From Impatiens glandulifera (lineage: Eukaryota; Streptophyta; Magnoliopsida; Ericales; Balsaminaceae): DNA of 64,000 bases. The stretch spans positions 15,911,125 through 15,975,124 of the forward strand of contig NC_061869.1 in NCBI RefSeq assembly GCF_907164915.1. The letters run 5' to 3'. Below the pieces are notes generated by a model. The model worked only from the letters and a program-made list of their open reading frames with translations. It made no database searches and was not told the origin of the DNA. The position numbers and the translations under genes were made by a program. Below, piece after piece: positions 13,354 to 24,581 of this stretch (the stretch's first letter is position 1; each line of letters begins with the position of its first letter).

Positions 13354-14515
13354 ATGGAAAAGAAAACAATTCAGTTTTTATTATGCTGTTTACTTATTTC
13401 ATGTATACACTTCTTTCCTTCTATATGATTTAATTTTTCTAATTATTTATATTTATAAAATTTTATAAGTATAAAATCAATAATGTTTTGTATGTTTTTA
13501 ATTATATCTCTATTATTAATTAATTATTTAATATATAAATTTATTCAAATATAATAATAAAATATAATAGTTTTTTAATAGTTTATATTTTTTATTCCGA
13601 ATTATTAATTTTGATTTTACTTTAAATTTTGGTTAAATATCTTATTTTCTTCACTTTTAATTTTTTTATCATTTAATTTATGAACTGGTTTTCTAAGCAT
13701 TAATTAAACTTTTAGTGGTTACCCTTTAAATGAATAAAAATATGACACAATTTATTTTGTTTTAATTTTAAAAAATAAATTATTTCAATGATTCTTTTAC
13801 TTATAATAATTAGGATTAAAAATAAATTATATAAACAATATATAGTATTGGTTACTTTATCTTTTAATATTATATTATTTTTAATTGTCTTATATTTAAA
13901 TATGGCAGGTATTTACATGGTTACACATGCCCAAGAGATTGCTATAAATTCAAATAATAATACATTGCAATTTCAAGGTAGAGTATAGTAAAAACTTTAA
14001 ATTTATTATGGTTAATTTTTAATATTATCCAAACAAAATTTTAAATTGGTTTAAATTTATATTTTTATTAACTTAATTTTAATAATGAAATAATAGAATA
14101 TTTAAATATCCATAAATGAATAAAAAGTAATAAAGATATAATATTGTGAAGAAAATATATTTAGTTTATTATATACAAATTACAAATGTACAATATTATA
14201 TATTTTTATAAAAGTGAAATAAACTTGTTTCTATATCAATTTTGAAAATTATTATATATTATTAAAAGGTATAAATTAGTTGTACTTAATATATAATCAC
14301 GTTAAAATGATTGATTTATAAATTTAATTTTGTTTTAACAATTTTTGTTTATGTACGTTACATGCATAAATGTACAACCTAACGGATTAGGAGGCGGATC
14401 TTACACTTGTAATGTACGAAGAAGTTGTAAAACTATAAATCCATGTTTTTGTTGCTATAGGGGTTTTGAATCTATATGTTTTGGGTCAATAGCAATGTGT
14501 GTAGCTTATTGTTAA
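13354..14515 (+). CDS. ESP4: ESF1/MEG-like secreted peptide, altered intron-2 acceptor
   Basis: Exons 13354-13402 (signal peptide) and 13909-13977 are open, with a Leu-to-Phe change near the end of exon 2. The usual acceptor TTACAG is TTACAT here, so splicing at 14364 is lost. The next AG downstream (GGATTAG, exon from 14391) is 27 bases on and keeps phase 1. Its use would drop nine residues of the Gly/Asn-rich linker and keep all eight cysteines. The rest of exon 3 is intact to TAA at 14513-14515. It may therefore still encode a secreted peptide of about 80 residues, or it may be a splice-dead copy. RNA would decide. Confidence 0.5.
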
Positions 14516-15043
14516 TAAACATTATAATTTTAAAAGAATGAGATTATAATAAAAATAATATTTTAGGCATAAAATTATGATTAATTTTTTAATCTTTTAT
14601 TGATAAATTAATAATATTAATTTTTTAAAACTATATAAATAAAATTTATTATATACAATTTTGTAAAAATTATAGATTTCACCTACTATATTAATTTAAT
14701 GATGCTATACTTAAATTTTACATAATATGGATCATTAAGATTTTTTTAAATATAACTTGACTTTAAATTTAAGTTTAGGTAAGAAATTAAATATAAATTT
14801 TGAATATTATGTAATCTATACCTACACTATAAGATATTGATACAAATTAAATCAAACTGAAATGATATTGATTTAAGTTAAATTGTATAATGTAACTAAA
14901 TATATATTTCAACGAGTATGCTAGTTTAAAATGAAATATAAAATTTATATTTCATTGGCCCTAAAGTATAATTTTATATTTTATTCTTAAACCTCAATTA
15001 AAGATTATATATTGGAATGTCTAATTTTGCATTCATATCTTGT
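14516..15043 (+). other. ESP spacer, left part, cut at 15043
   Basis: Normal ESP downstream spacer that stops after TTGCATTCATATCTTGTTA. The homologous spacer resumes at about 23236, so 15044-23235 is an insertion of about 8.2 kb. Confidence 0.7.
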
Positions 15044-15052
15044 TACATGCGT

Positions 15053-15796
15053 CTATCTTGTCATATTTAAGTCCGATATCAGTAATGAATTTTTACTTTC
15101 GTAGTAGGAGTTTGGTAATTGAGCGTCAATCGGTAATATGTAGTCTTTAAGCAGACGTAGCAACATATCGAACGAAGAATTTGTCCATTGACATACATTC
15201 TTTATGTGAAGTAGTTTCAGTAGTGCTGATAATTTCGTTATTCGAGCACCTTCATACAATGGCCTTTTGCAATCATCAAGCAATTTATAAAATCTATGCG
15301 CATCTTCGATTGGTTCATGGTTGTTCGGGACATCATTAATGTATGAGAACATATTGTTTATAAAATCGTGCATATAACGTTCTTCATTGACTTCTTCATT
15401 AACTGTATTATTCATCTCCGGTCTCGCATCGTTGAATTCCGGCACGGCATCCTCCGACTGATCATCATCATCATCATCGAATTCATCGGCATCTTCATCG
15501 ACATCGTCATTAACAACTTGAGTAGTACGTCTCTTTTCTCCATGACAATACCAATACTCATAATGAACATTTATTCCATAAATGATGAGGTGAGTCTTCA
15601 CTTCGTCTATTTCCATAAACGGCGTGTTCAAGCATTTCACGCAAGGACATTTCACTGTTTGTCGGGATGTACTCCTAACAGCAAACTCGAGGAATTTGTC
15701 AACACCTTCCTCGTAATCTGGATGATCTCGACGTAAGGTCATCCAGCTTTTATCGGGTACTTCCATCTTTCTAATAAAATGGAAAACAACCCGCAT
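15053..15796 (-). pseudogene. CACTA (En/Spm) TNP2-like transposase N-terminal fragment, copy 1
   Basis: The minus-strand frame of 247 codons begins with a transposase-associated domain: residues 11-90 with a Trp/Arg start, a CPCVKCLN zinc-type motif, an HL..YG pair and a W..HGE end, as in Pfam Transpos_assoc. An Asp-rich acidic stretch and the start of the TNP2 homology follow. The last codons are out of frame, and homology stops at a Leu-Lys-Tyr-Asp-Lys block where the ESP spacer begins, so the catalytic region is absent. Transposase function is impossible. No CACTA terminus is visible at this end. Confidence 0.8.
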
Positions 15797-15970
15797 TATT
15801 ATTTACGAGGACATTTCACTGTTTGTCGGGATGTACTCCTAACAACAAACTCGAGGAATTTATCAACACCTTCCTCGTAATCTGGATGATCTCGACGTAA
15901 GGTCATCCATCTTTTATCGGGTACTTCCATCTTTCTAATAAAATGGAAAACAACCCGCATTATTATTTAC
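15645..15970. repeat. 164-bp direct tandem duplication in TNP2 fragment copy 1
   Basis: Bases from 15645 repeat from 15809 with a 164-base period and only a few differences. The duplication covers the start codon region of the transposase-associated domain. It is absent from the three other CACTA copies. Confidence 0.85.
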
Positions 15971-16599
15971 TTAACTTTGTCTAAATTAACTAGGCTTACA
16001 TAATCTAGCATTATCCAACCAAAATTCCACATAAACAAACAATAATAAAACCTAACATAAATCAAACTTAAAATCTAACATACACATAATCTAACATTAT
16101 TTCATTCATACACATTTCAAATCAATTCTAATCCAACGAAATTCTATTCATACATAATTCAAATTATCATCATATATCCAAAAATAATATCAATCAAAAT
16201 CATACATATGTCAAACATAATTCCAACCTAATCTAACCTAAATCAATCCAAATAATCATCATGTTAATCCAAAAATAATATCAATCAAAATCATACATAT
16301 ATCAAACTTAATTCCAACCTAATTTAACCAAAATAAAACATAGTTCCAACCTAATCTAACCTAAATCAATCTAAATAACCAAATTAAAATCCAAATCATA
16401 CATATATCAAATTAAAATATAACATAATCAAAACCTAAACTAACCAAAATCAAACATAATTTCAACAAAATCTAACCTAAATCAATCCAAATAACCAAAT
16501 TCAACCCTAAATCTAATCAACAAGAACTTAAACTAATCAAAATCAATATAAAATTCAATTCTAACCTAAAATCTAATTTATTCATACAAAATCAAACCT

Positions 16600-16910
16600 A
16601 AAATCAAATTCATTCATACCAAATCCAAATCTAACATAAAATCAAAATCATTCATACAAAATTTAAATCAAACCTAAAATCAAATTCATTCATACCAAAT
16701 CCAAATCAAACCTAAAATCAAATTCATTCATACCAAATCTAAATCAAACCTAAAATCAAATTCATTCATACCAAATCCAAATCAAACCTAAAATCTAATT
16801 CATTCATACCAAATCCAAATCAAACCTAAAATCAAATTCATTCATACCAAATCCAAATCAAACCTAAAAATCAAATTCATTCATACAAAATCCAAATCAA
16901 ACCTAAAATC
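16600..16910. repeat. 38-bp minisatellite in CACTA-derived sequence, copy 1
   Basis: Tandem units contain TTCATTCATACCAAATCC with a 38-base period. A more degenerate relative built on AATCTAACCTAAATCAATCC spans 16200-16560. It probably lies in a TNP2 intron. Confidence 0.8.
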
Positions 16911-17009
16911 TAATTCAACCTAATATTAACCCAAAATTATGTAACTGCTATTATTAATAATAAAATTCTAATAATAAAAAAAACCTAAAAAACTTACTTT
17001 TAGCTGTTG

Positions 17010-17290
17010 TAGGAGGAGGATCAAGACGATCTTCAACAAACGGAGGGGCACTATAGGTGGAGGAGCGACGACTGCAGGCGGAGGATGAGGCGCTGCAACG
17101 GAGTCTTCACTCGGCTGGAGGCGCGGCGATCTCTGGATCTTCAATCGGCGTCGTCTTCAAGCAGCAGATGGATCTTCAAACGACGTCGTCGTCGAGTGGG
17201 AGGCGTCGTCGTCAGGTGGGGCGGCGGCGTTGTCGGGTGAGAGGCGACGGAAAATGAATCGGGAGAGAAAGAGAGGGTAAGAGTAATCGG
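17010..17290 (-). other. GC-rich leader/first-exon-like block of CACTA element, copy 1
   Basis: GC-rich CGTCGT/GGAGG-rich block between the minisatellite intron and the palindromic repeats; it recurs at 27870-28150 and 45130-45430. On the minus strand it sits upstream of the TNP2 exon and is bordered by an AC/AAGTAAG-like donor, so it is probably a 5' untranslated exon. The short plus-strand frame at 17057-17257 is low complexity and differs among copies. Confidence 0.45.
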
Positions 17291-17329
17291 GGAAAGAAAG
17301 AAAGAAAGCCGCGATTTTGTTTTTTTAAT

Positions 17330-17615
17330 TGGTCATTACCGAAAGTTATTTGATTAAATTTCGGTTTTGATCAATTGATTAATTTCGAGAGTTAATCAAA
17401 TAACTCTCGGTTTTGATTTTTCATATTTCCGAGAGATTTGGATATATCTCTCGGTTTTGATCATTTAAGTTCCGAGAGATGTGTTTAAATCTCTCGGTTT
17501 TGACATATGTACAATTAAATGTAAATAGATAAAACCGAGAGATTTGTGTATATCTCTCGGTTTTGATCATTATTTCCGAAAGTTATATAATTAACTTTCG
17601 GTTTTACAACTTGAC
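17330..17615. repeat. Subterminal palindromic repeats (CGAAAGTT / CGAGAGAT type), copy 1
   Basis: Five imperfect palindromes in a row, each with an arm such as CCGAGAGAT and its complement ATCTCTCGGTTTTGA, separated by short AT spacers. Such arrays are typical of CACTA subterminal regions, where the element's own DNA-binding protein binds. The assignment is by analogy. Confidence 0.7.
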
Positions 17616-17925
17616 AAATTGTTAAATTAATTGGTTTTTAATCTTATAATGACTTTGAACAACATTAATTTAACACATTTGATAATCTTAAAACATTACA
17701 AAATCCATATGATCAAACTTTATACACATTCATATGATCATCAAACACAAACATACATATACACTTCTTTATATAATCAAACACAATCATAAACATTTTA
17801 ACATTAAACACAATCTCAATTTTTAAAATATAACACACACTTGATTATATTAGTTAGGAGTCTAGATTAGTAGGTTAAAAACAAAATAATTTAACAAATT
17901 AGGAAGTGGTAAAACCAAAAGTTAT
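17616..17925. other. AT-rich stretch between palindrome arrays, copy 1
   Basis: Contains CAAACACAATC-type simple motifs and no supported gene. In copies 2 and 3 a partly duplicated version is present. Confidence 0.4.
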
Positions 17926-17929
17926 ACCA

Positions 17930-18215
17930 TTAACTTTCGGTTTTGATGGGTATTTGCGAAAGTTTTGACCTTTCCCAAAACTTAGAATTTTTTCTGCTTT
18001 TTTTAAACAAGGGTCAAAACTGAAGATTTATTTGAAAACCTTCGGTTTTGACCCTTCCCAATACTTAGAATTTTTTCTGCTTTTTTTAAACAAGTGTCAA
18101 AACCGAATGTTTATTTGAAAACATTCGGTTTTGACCCTTCCCAACACTTAAAATTTTTTCTGCTTTTTTTAAATAAGGGTCAAAACCGAAGATTTTCAAA
18201 TAAACCTTCGCAATT
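17930..18215. repeat. 83-bp palindromic tandem repeat, 3 units, copy 1
   Basis: Units start at about 18013, 18096 and 18178. Each contains the inverted pair AACCGAAGGTTT / AAACCTTCGGTT around a 4-5 base centre and a TTAGAATTTTTTCTGC linker. It is a short form of the nine-unit arrays at 29258 and 46529. Confidence 0.85.
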
Positions 18216-18427
18216 ACCCTATTTTTTTGACAAAGGTAAAAATATACTATGTTCTATAATTTTCTCAAATAAAGGCAATCTAATAAATAAAGGAAAAGAA
18301 TTCATAAACAACATTAATAAACCAAAACCAAAGGATAATAATAATTCATAATTATGAAAGCAAACACACACCAAAATGTCATCATTTGTATGGAAAAGAT
18401 AACACATAATTAATCAAACAATATAAT

Positions 18428-18694
18428 CTAGAAATTAGTAGATGTGGGGGAGGAGAGGTTGGTTGATTCTGCCTCTTTAAAAAATTCAATTTGTTGTTCG
18501 AGATTCTCCAATTTTTGCGCCATTTCAGCTCTGTCTGCTTTAATTTCAGTAAGCAATTGGATTTGCTCCAATTCTAGCGTAATTTTTCTCACCTCTTCCT
18601 CACGTGCCACAGTTTTTGATACTGCTAGCAAATTCTAGTATTGTCGGGACAGTTTCTCTGGTGTACGCCGAATACTTTGCCATGACTCACCCAT
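18428..18694 (-). pseudogene. Coiled-coil exon of En/Spm-type second ORF, copy 1
   Basis: The frame opens at 18694 (Met-Gly-Glu-Ser-Trp) just after an acceptor-like TTTAG. It reads an RRTPEKLSRQY stretch, meets one in-frame TAG near 18633, then continues for 67 codons of Glu/Lys/Leu-rich coiled coil ending Thr-Ser-Thr-Asn-Phe. This resembles the C-terminal coiled coil of plant En/Spm transposase-like (TnpA/Ptta) proteins. Upstream exon sequence lies near 19020-19090. The stop makes it a pseudogene unless read through. Confidence 0.55.
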
Positions 18695-18703
18695 CCTAAA
18701 TGC

Positions 18704-18707
<4 letters not shown>

Positions 18708-18750
<43 letters not shown>
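18708..18750. repeat. (TA)n microsatellite
   Basis: Uninterrupted AT dinucleotide run upstream (minus strand) of the coiled-coil exon; shorter in the sister copies at 30474 and 47742. Confidence 0.9.
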
Positions 18751-18754
<4 letters not shown>

Positions 18755-19014
18755 CAAACAAAATAACCGTAATCCAAATCTAATATAACTTAAATCAAAC
18801 ACAATAACTAAAATATATCATTCATTTAACAAAATCTAACAAAATTATATATATTTAACAAACTAACATAAATCTAATCTAAACAATAACAAATCTAAAT
18901 CAAACTACCAAACAAATAATCTAAACGAGCCTAAATCTAGATAATATAAACTAAATGAGAACAAATCTAAATCTAATAATTAACAAAAAAAAACCAAATA
19001 AATCTAACCTGGAA

Positions 19015-19125
19015 CGCGAGAGGACGAAAAAGAGAAGCGGCGGAGGCGGTTGCGGCGCGGAAAAGAGAGAAATGAGAGAGGCAAATGAAAAAGAGAAGGG
19101 TTAGAGTTTGTATTTATAAAGGTAT
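19015..19125 (-). promoter_or_regulatory. Minus-strand promoter and leader of the coiled-coil gene
   Basis: On the minus strand a TTTATAAATAC box (19111-19121) is followed by a pyrimidine-rich leader and a GC-rich block ending in a donor-like AGGTTAG. The arrangement suggests TATA box, 5' exon, intron and coiled-coil exon. It is kept in the sisters at about 30755-30870 and 48020-48130. Confidence 0.45.
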
Positions 19126-19620
19126 TTACCGAAGGTTTTAATATTACTTTCGGTTTTGACCCTCCTTAAAACCGAAGGTTTTCCAATAAACCTTCGGTAA
19201 TAAGAATCACGGGATTTATTTTTTTTTTCTTTTTTGGGATGAGTCAAAACCGAAGGTTTATAGGATAAACCTTCGCAATTAACAATTTCAGGAAAAGTAA
19301 AACCGAAAGGTCTTTAAATAACCTTCGCAATTAATCATTCTCCAACTTAGAATATTTTTTCAATTTTTTGGGATGAGTCAAAACCGACGGTTTAATGGAA
19401 AACCTTCGTATTTAAACATTTCTGGAAAGGTAAAACCAAAATATTTTGGAATAACCTTCGCAATTAACCAACTCCCAACACTTATAATTTTTTTTGATTT
19501 TTTGGGAATGTCAAAACCGAAACTTCTTTGTATAACTTTTGGTACTAATTAGTAAACCCGAAAGTTTTACACTGCTCTCGAAATCTATTTTCAATAACGA
19601 AATATTTGTTCCTCTCGGGA
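19126..19620. repeat. Outer palindromic subterminal repeats, copy 1
   Basis: Degenerate CCGAAGGTTT / AAACCTTCGG palindromes with TTGGGATGAGTCAAAACCG linkers. They sit beyond the minus-strand promoter, as expected for the 5' subterminal region of a CACTA element. I find no CACTA terminal motif. In copies 2 and 3 this part is replaced by a MITE-like insert. Confidence 0.6.
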
Positions 19621-20309
19621 TCAATTAGGATATATTCATGAATTAATTATTATTTCATTTTGAATTCAGATTTTTAAAACTTTTTGTTTTAAATAAGTTT
19701 TGAATTATTAATTTCATTTTTAAATATATTTTAATTTAAATAAACAATTGTTTAATACGCTAATATTTATATATTATTAATAATGAAAGATAATATATTT
19801 ATTTAATAAGAAAATATAATAAAAATTGTTCTTAATTTGAAGAGAATATATATAATTGAAATATGATTTTTTTAAATAAATATAATTGAAAATGATTTTA
19901 GCCACATATATACAAGTTTTCTCGTCAGATTTATTATTAAAACACGACTTTATAAAATAAATCTAATTAAATATTATTGTTGCCCACATACAAGTTTTAT
20001 TCACTAGGTTTATTATTGAAATGTGATTTACATTGGTAAACATTATAATATGTTTTGGGGTCTAAATAATATAATAAACATTCTTATTTTGAAATTATTT
20101 AGTTTGTGAATATATTGCAGATATTATGTGCAAAATTTCTGAACTTATAATACTTTAACTGTAAAGTGTATAAAGTAGGAGTATTTCTAAAATCGAGATT
20201 TTTTTTATATTGAAATGTGATTTACATTGGTAAGAAAATTTCACTATCCAAATAAAATTTTGTATTACTCAAGCTTGCAAGTGCAAACACTAAAAGAAGT
20301 AACATAAAG
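19621..20309 (+). other. AT-rich upstream region of DEF1
   Basis: No gene is seen. The last 70 bases (CAAGCTTGCAAGTGCAAACAC, 20270 on) are conserved before all three DEF copies and probably include the 5' leader. Confidence 0.4.
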
Positions 20310-21161
20310 ATGGGTTTTCCAAAGATTATTTTCTTTATTATTGTGCTGGGTAAATCTTTCAACCTACAAATATTTAATATGGATGATATTAATTTTTTAG
20401 ATGAATTGTTTTAGAGAAATATTAAGAAAATGTTGAATGTATAACCGATTAAACAACAAGTTTTCAGTATGATAAATATTGAATATTAAGAACATCTATT
20501 AGAATAAGAAAAACAACTATACATAGTGATTATGTTGTGTATTTACAATAATAGAAATTAATATTGGAGTTCAAATTAATCTTTGATATTTTATGAAGTT
20601 ATAAGTTATAAGGGATAAATGATCAAATTTATGGAATAATGCTACGAAAAAAGAGTTGAACATTATGCCAACAAATTGGTTCTAGGATCTCGTTGAATTG
20701 TCTAGTGATATAAAAGTTTTTTAATGTAACAATTATTTACAAGACATCTTTAAGAGACCTAAAGAAAGAGTACTCGTTACCAAAGAGTTCACCCATAGAG
20801 GAAGAATTGATTATCATACTTATATTGATAGATTAACTTCTCACCCAATTATTATATGTTCTTTACATATTTTTATTTATTGATTATTTATTTTATTTTT
20901 TGCAATAATTCTGAATGTCTCTATTTTCTTTATGTTGCATAAATATTAGGAATGGTCACATTGTCAAAGGCATCTAAAGGATCAGAATATGGATCTGAGA
21001 AAAAACTTGTCAACATATGTGAGACTCATCAACAATGTTTTGCTTATTGTCGTACCCCTTATGCAATTTGTTTTATGAGAATGTGCATATGCTTTAATGA
21101 AAAGAAGACTCTCAAGGCTAGCGATATCTCATCAATTGATTCACCCGAACGACTCCATTGA
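20310..21161 (+). CDS. DEF1: defensin-like secreted cysteine-rich peptide
   Basis: Two exons, 20310-20349 and 20950-21161, join across a phase-1 GTAAAT..TTAG intron of 600 bases to give 83 residues. Residues 1-20 form a hydrophobic signal peptide (MGFPKIIFFIIVLG start); the 5' exon encodes only this. The six cysteines at residues 37, 43, 47, 54, 59 and 61 have the spacing C-x5-C-x3-C-x6-C-x4-C-x-C, matching the core of the cysteine-stabilised alpha-beta fold (CxxxC and CxC) of defensin-like/NCR-type peptides. An acidic tail of about 20 residues follows. The peptide is predicted to be secreted; its target is unknown. It lies in the copied 8.2-kb insert between CACTA debris and ESP spacer. Confidence 0.65.
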
Positions 21162-22860
21162 AATTTGCATATAATGTTTAGGCCTAAATATGAGAATTGT
21201 GAGTGCGAATTCTTATTGTATTGTTATTATGGGAACTAGAAGGATTATTTGCGATACACACATACAAATATATAATAAAATAATTTTGAAATAAAACTTT
21301 ACAATAATTTTAATTTCACAATAATTTTAAGATCTATTATATTTGAAACGTGAAATATTTAATATGTCACAAAAATTAACAGTAAACAAATTGTCATGAA
21401 AATTGAATGAACAATTTAGGTTATTGTAATACAAATAGAGTATTCAGTGAAATAAAATTGTCTAACATTATTTATTTATTTTTATGTTGTACCGACTCAT
21501 GTTGTGAAGGAAGGATCGATATGAATATCAAACTTTATTTCATAGTATTTATATGAGTTGGTCTCTCTTATTCTTAAGCAAGTCTTCAAAAGGGCGATTT
21601 ATAATTTATCTTTTGTATATCAATTAATTTTGATTCTTTTATTTTTCTTTATTCTTTTTCGACCGAAATGTATGTATAAGTAGTTCCATGTGTAACATAT
21701 TACTCTAATTTAAATAATAAGTGTGCAAAACATTGGTTCCGTATTACTCTTATTTAAATAATAAAATAATTAAGTTTAATAATAAATCAATAAAATTAAC
21801 TGTCATCTTTAAATAAGAGTAATACACCCAATATTTTACACGTTTTTGTTAATCTATAAATTATATATATATGGATTAACAAAATTACAAAACCTTTGCA
21901 TGCATGACATAGTGCTCTTATTTAAATAATAAAAATAATTAAATTTAATACTAAATCAATACAATTATCTGTCTTTAAAATATATTCCTATTATTAGCAT
22001 AGAAATGTTAATTTATAAATTTATATACTTAGATTCTAAATTAAACACTTATTTTGTAAATCTATAAAAGCTGAACATTTTTTAAACATGTAAAAGTTGT
22101 GTTTATAAATATTATAATCATTTATTCACAGCTTTCATTATGTAAACAAATATTTACTATTGACTTATATCTAATTGTATTACTTTCCTAGTTAATTTTA
22201 TTAATTTCCTAGTTAAAAATTCTAATATAAATGGTTCAATTGCTATTTGAGACTGAAAATTGGGTTGCGGTTTGAATTATTAAAATTTAAAAAAATTTAA
22301 TGGAAAAAACGTCTAAAATATTGTTTTTACGATTTATTTTTTTCTAGTAAATTTCACTTTTTTAATTAAATGCTATTTATAAACGTTTTAGACGTTTTGT
22401 TTTTAAAAAATTGAATATAATTTATGGGATTTACGTATTCTAATTTGTCGAAGTTTGTTTGAGTGTTTAAAAATTTTTTTGAATAAATTTGAATAAGATA
22501 TAATTTAAAAAAAAAAGATAATTTATAACAACATAACTTTGTGTTTAAATTGAGTATTTGTTTCAGATATACAAGTTCAATACTAACGAATACGGGTTGA
22601 ATGCTTTCAAAAATGTGTAATATATTTAATTAATTGGAAAAATCGAAAAAATAGAAAATATCTATTTTGTTTTTACAAATGTGATAAATTAATTCAAAAA
22701 AACTGAAAATATTAAGTTAAAGTAAGAAGGTGGAGAGTCGTTTGTGAAAAAAAAATAAATTACTAAACAGATATAAATTGAACCACATATAACAGAGTCA
22801 AAGTTCAAGCCCTATTGATAAAAAAAGGATTCATGTTCGAGCATAAATAATAATTGGGCT
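21162..22860 (+). other. DEF1 downstream non-coding region
   Basis: AT-rich, with near-identical sister at 32487-34180. No ORF is supported. Contains foldbacks at 21743-21823 and 22306-22404. Confidence 0.5.
21743..21823. repeat. Foldback with perfect 16-bp arms
   Basis: ATTACTCTTATTTAAA at 21743-21758 pairs with TTTAAATAAGAGTAAT at 21808-21823 around a 49-base loop. A half copy of the arm follows at about 21913. It could be a small MITE fragment. Confidence 0.6.
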
Positions 22861-22912
22861 ATAAATCAAACATCTAACTCTAAATTGCATAATAAGTTGT
22901 AAATTATAAATA
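22855..22912 (+). promoter_or_regulatory. ESP promoter remnant upstream of His/Lys repeat ORF
   Basis: CTATAAATCAAACATC, then TTGCATAATAAGTTGTAAA: this matches the ESP TATA box and leader, best that of ESP3 at 10215-10258. No ESP exon follows. The same remnant is at about 34172-34225. Confidence 0.55.
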
Positions 22913-22980
22913 TATATATATATATATATATAAAAGAGTAATTTAATATTGAGTCGGGAGAGAATAGCTCTGGAGATTTC

Positions 22981-23175
22981 ATGTGGGATTTTTCGGTGAA
23001 ATTTTCCGGCAACAAATTTTTGAAATTGTTCTCCAATAACGTGCACATCATTCTACTCAGCAATAATAACAAATCAGAAACTCAATCGCATCACCATAAA
23101 AACAAGAAACGTCGTTCGTCAACTCAATCGCATCACCATAAAAGCAAGAAACGTCGTTCGTCGATTGAAACATGA
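22981..23175 (+). CDS. Short ORF with two 14-residue His/Lys/Arg repeats (doubtful gene)
   Basis: A 64-codon frame whose C-terminal half is two copies of a 14-residue unit with an SHHHK core and a KKRRSS end, from a 42-base direct repeat. It lies about 100 bases after the ESP promoter remnant. The sister at 34315-34509 encodes the same 64 residues, but the whole surrounding block is a recent duplicate, so this says little about selection. The N-terminus has no convincing signal peptide. The opposite strand is also open and resembles retroelement leader sequence, so this may be a chance frame. Confidence 0.25.
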   Translation: MWDFSVKFSGNKFLKLFSNNVHIILLSNNNKSETQSHHHKNKKRRSSTQSHHHKSKKRRSSIET

Positions 23176-23235
23176 TCCGCACAGTTGGAACAACACAATC
23201 GACGACACGATCAGCACGGTTGGCACAACACAATC

Positions 23236-24581
23236 GAATATTTTTATTTCTCAACTAAACCAATACAAGTTGACTTCAATTCCACTTTGAAATGAATATG
23301 TTTATTATTAATAAGAATTATATTTTAATTCTTACTAAATTTATGATTATAGTTAAACTTCTAATTGATTAAATAATTAAGTTATTTAAATAACAAAATA
23401 TTTATTGAAAAAATTAAAAATTAATCATTACCTTAATATTTATTAAGTTATCTTAATTAAAATTTTGGTGCATAATAAAAAAACCCGAAAATGATACTTT
23501 AATTTTATAATCTATATTTTGGTTTGATAATATATAACCCTATTTACAAATAAATATATAACATAATTGATTTGAGAAAATTGTATATCCAAAACTCAAT
23601 TTAGTCTACATTAAGTATAAATACCATTAACTTTATAGATTTTATGAATTTGGACATAACTATTTTTTACTATAACTTTCAAACAAAAATTAAATATTTT
23701 TATTCATGTTTGTCTTTTTCAATGAGAAATAGTTCTCTTTTAACTTTGTACAAAGTGAATTTGATTATACTATTACTTTTCATCAATAATTTTTTTAAAA
23801 ATTGTTTAATTAATTAATATTTGAATATTATTAAAATTAATATAAAAAAATAATTTAAATGGATCAATATAATAGTATAAGTAAAGAAATGAATTTGTTT
23901 TCCATATTATTTGTTTATAAACAAAACAAAACAAATTATATAGATAAATTTATTTATAAAACATTAACATAATTTCTTATGATAATTTTAATAAATTAAA
24001 ATCTTATTTATAAATAATTATATATTGTTATTTCATACATTAAAAAAATAATATCACAATTTCTTCTTATTAAATTTTTTCATTTTAATTATTATATTAA
24101 TATTTTACTAATTTATTTATTTGTTTGTTAAATTATACAATTAAATATGAAAATAAATTTAATTTTTAAAACATTAGCAAATTTCCTTAAGATAACAATA
24201 TTAATAATAATGTAATAATGCTTTTATAAAGGATAATATTTTGTTATTGAATTTATTAATAACATATTATAATAAAGTTTTTCTTAAAATAATTATGTAT
24301 ATTATTTTATTATTTAGGTTATAATCTCTTAAATAAAAAAATTATGTTTTTGTTATTACAATTATTAAGAATATTTTGTCATAATATTTTCTATAAAGAA
24401 TTATATTTTGTTGTCTATTATATATTTAATAAAGAGATTATCACCATTTTTATTACAATTACCTTAAAATATTATACTAACATTCTACTAATGGATTTAT
24501 TTGTGTATATATTAGAAGTACTCTATAAATCATACATCTCTACATTGCATAATAAGTTATAAAAAATATAATTTGATAACT
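23236..24581 (+). other. ESP spacer, right part, with promoter of ESP5
   Basis: ESP spacer resumes after the 8.2-kb insert at AATATTTTTATTTCTCAAC. TATAAAT at 24524-24530 lies 58 bases before the ESP5 start. Confidence 0.65.

Noticed and set aside
15368..15736. Long plus-strand frame opposite the TNP2 fragment (also at 26542, 43817)
   Set aside because: Exact antisense shadow of the transposase-associated domain; Asp-rich codons read as Ile/His runs.
19560..19620. CACTA terminal inverted repeat at the right edge of copy 1
   Set aside because: No CACTA or TAGTG terminus could be found here or at 15044; the element is truncated at both ends.
22831..23072. Tyr-Ile repeat proteins on the minus strand
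   Set aside because: Translation of the TA microsatellite.
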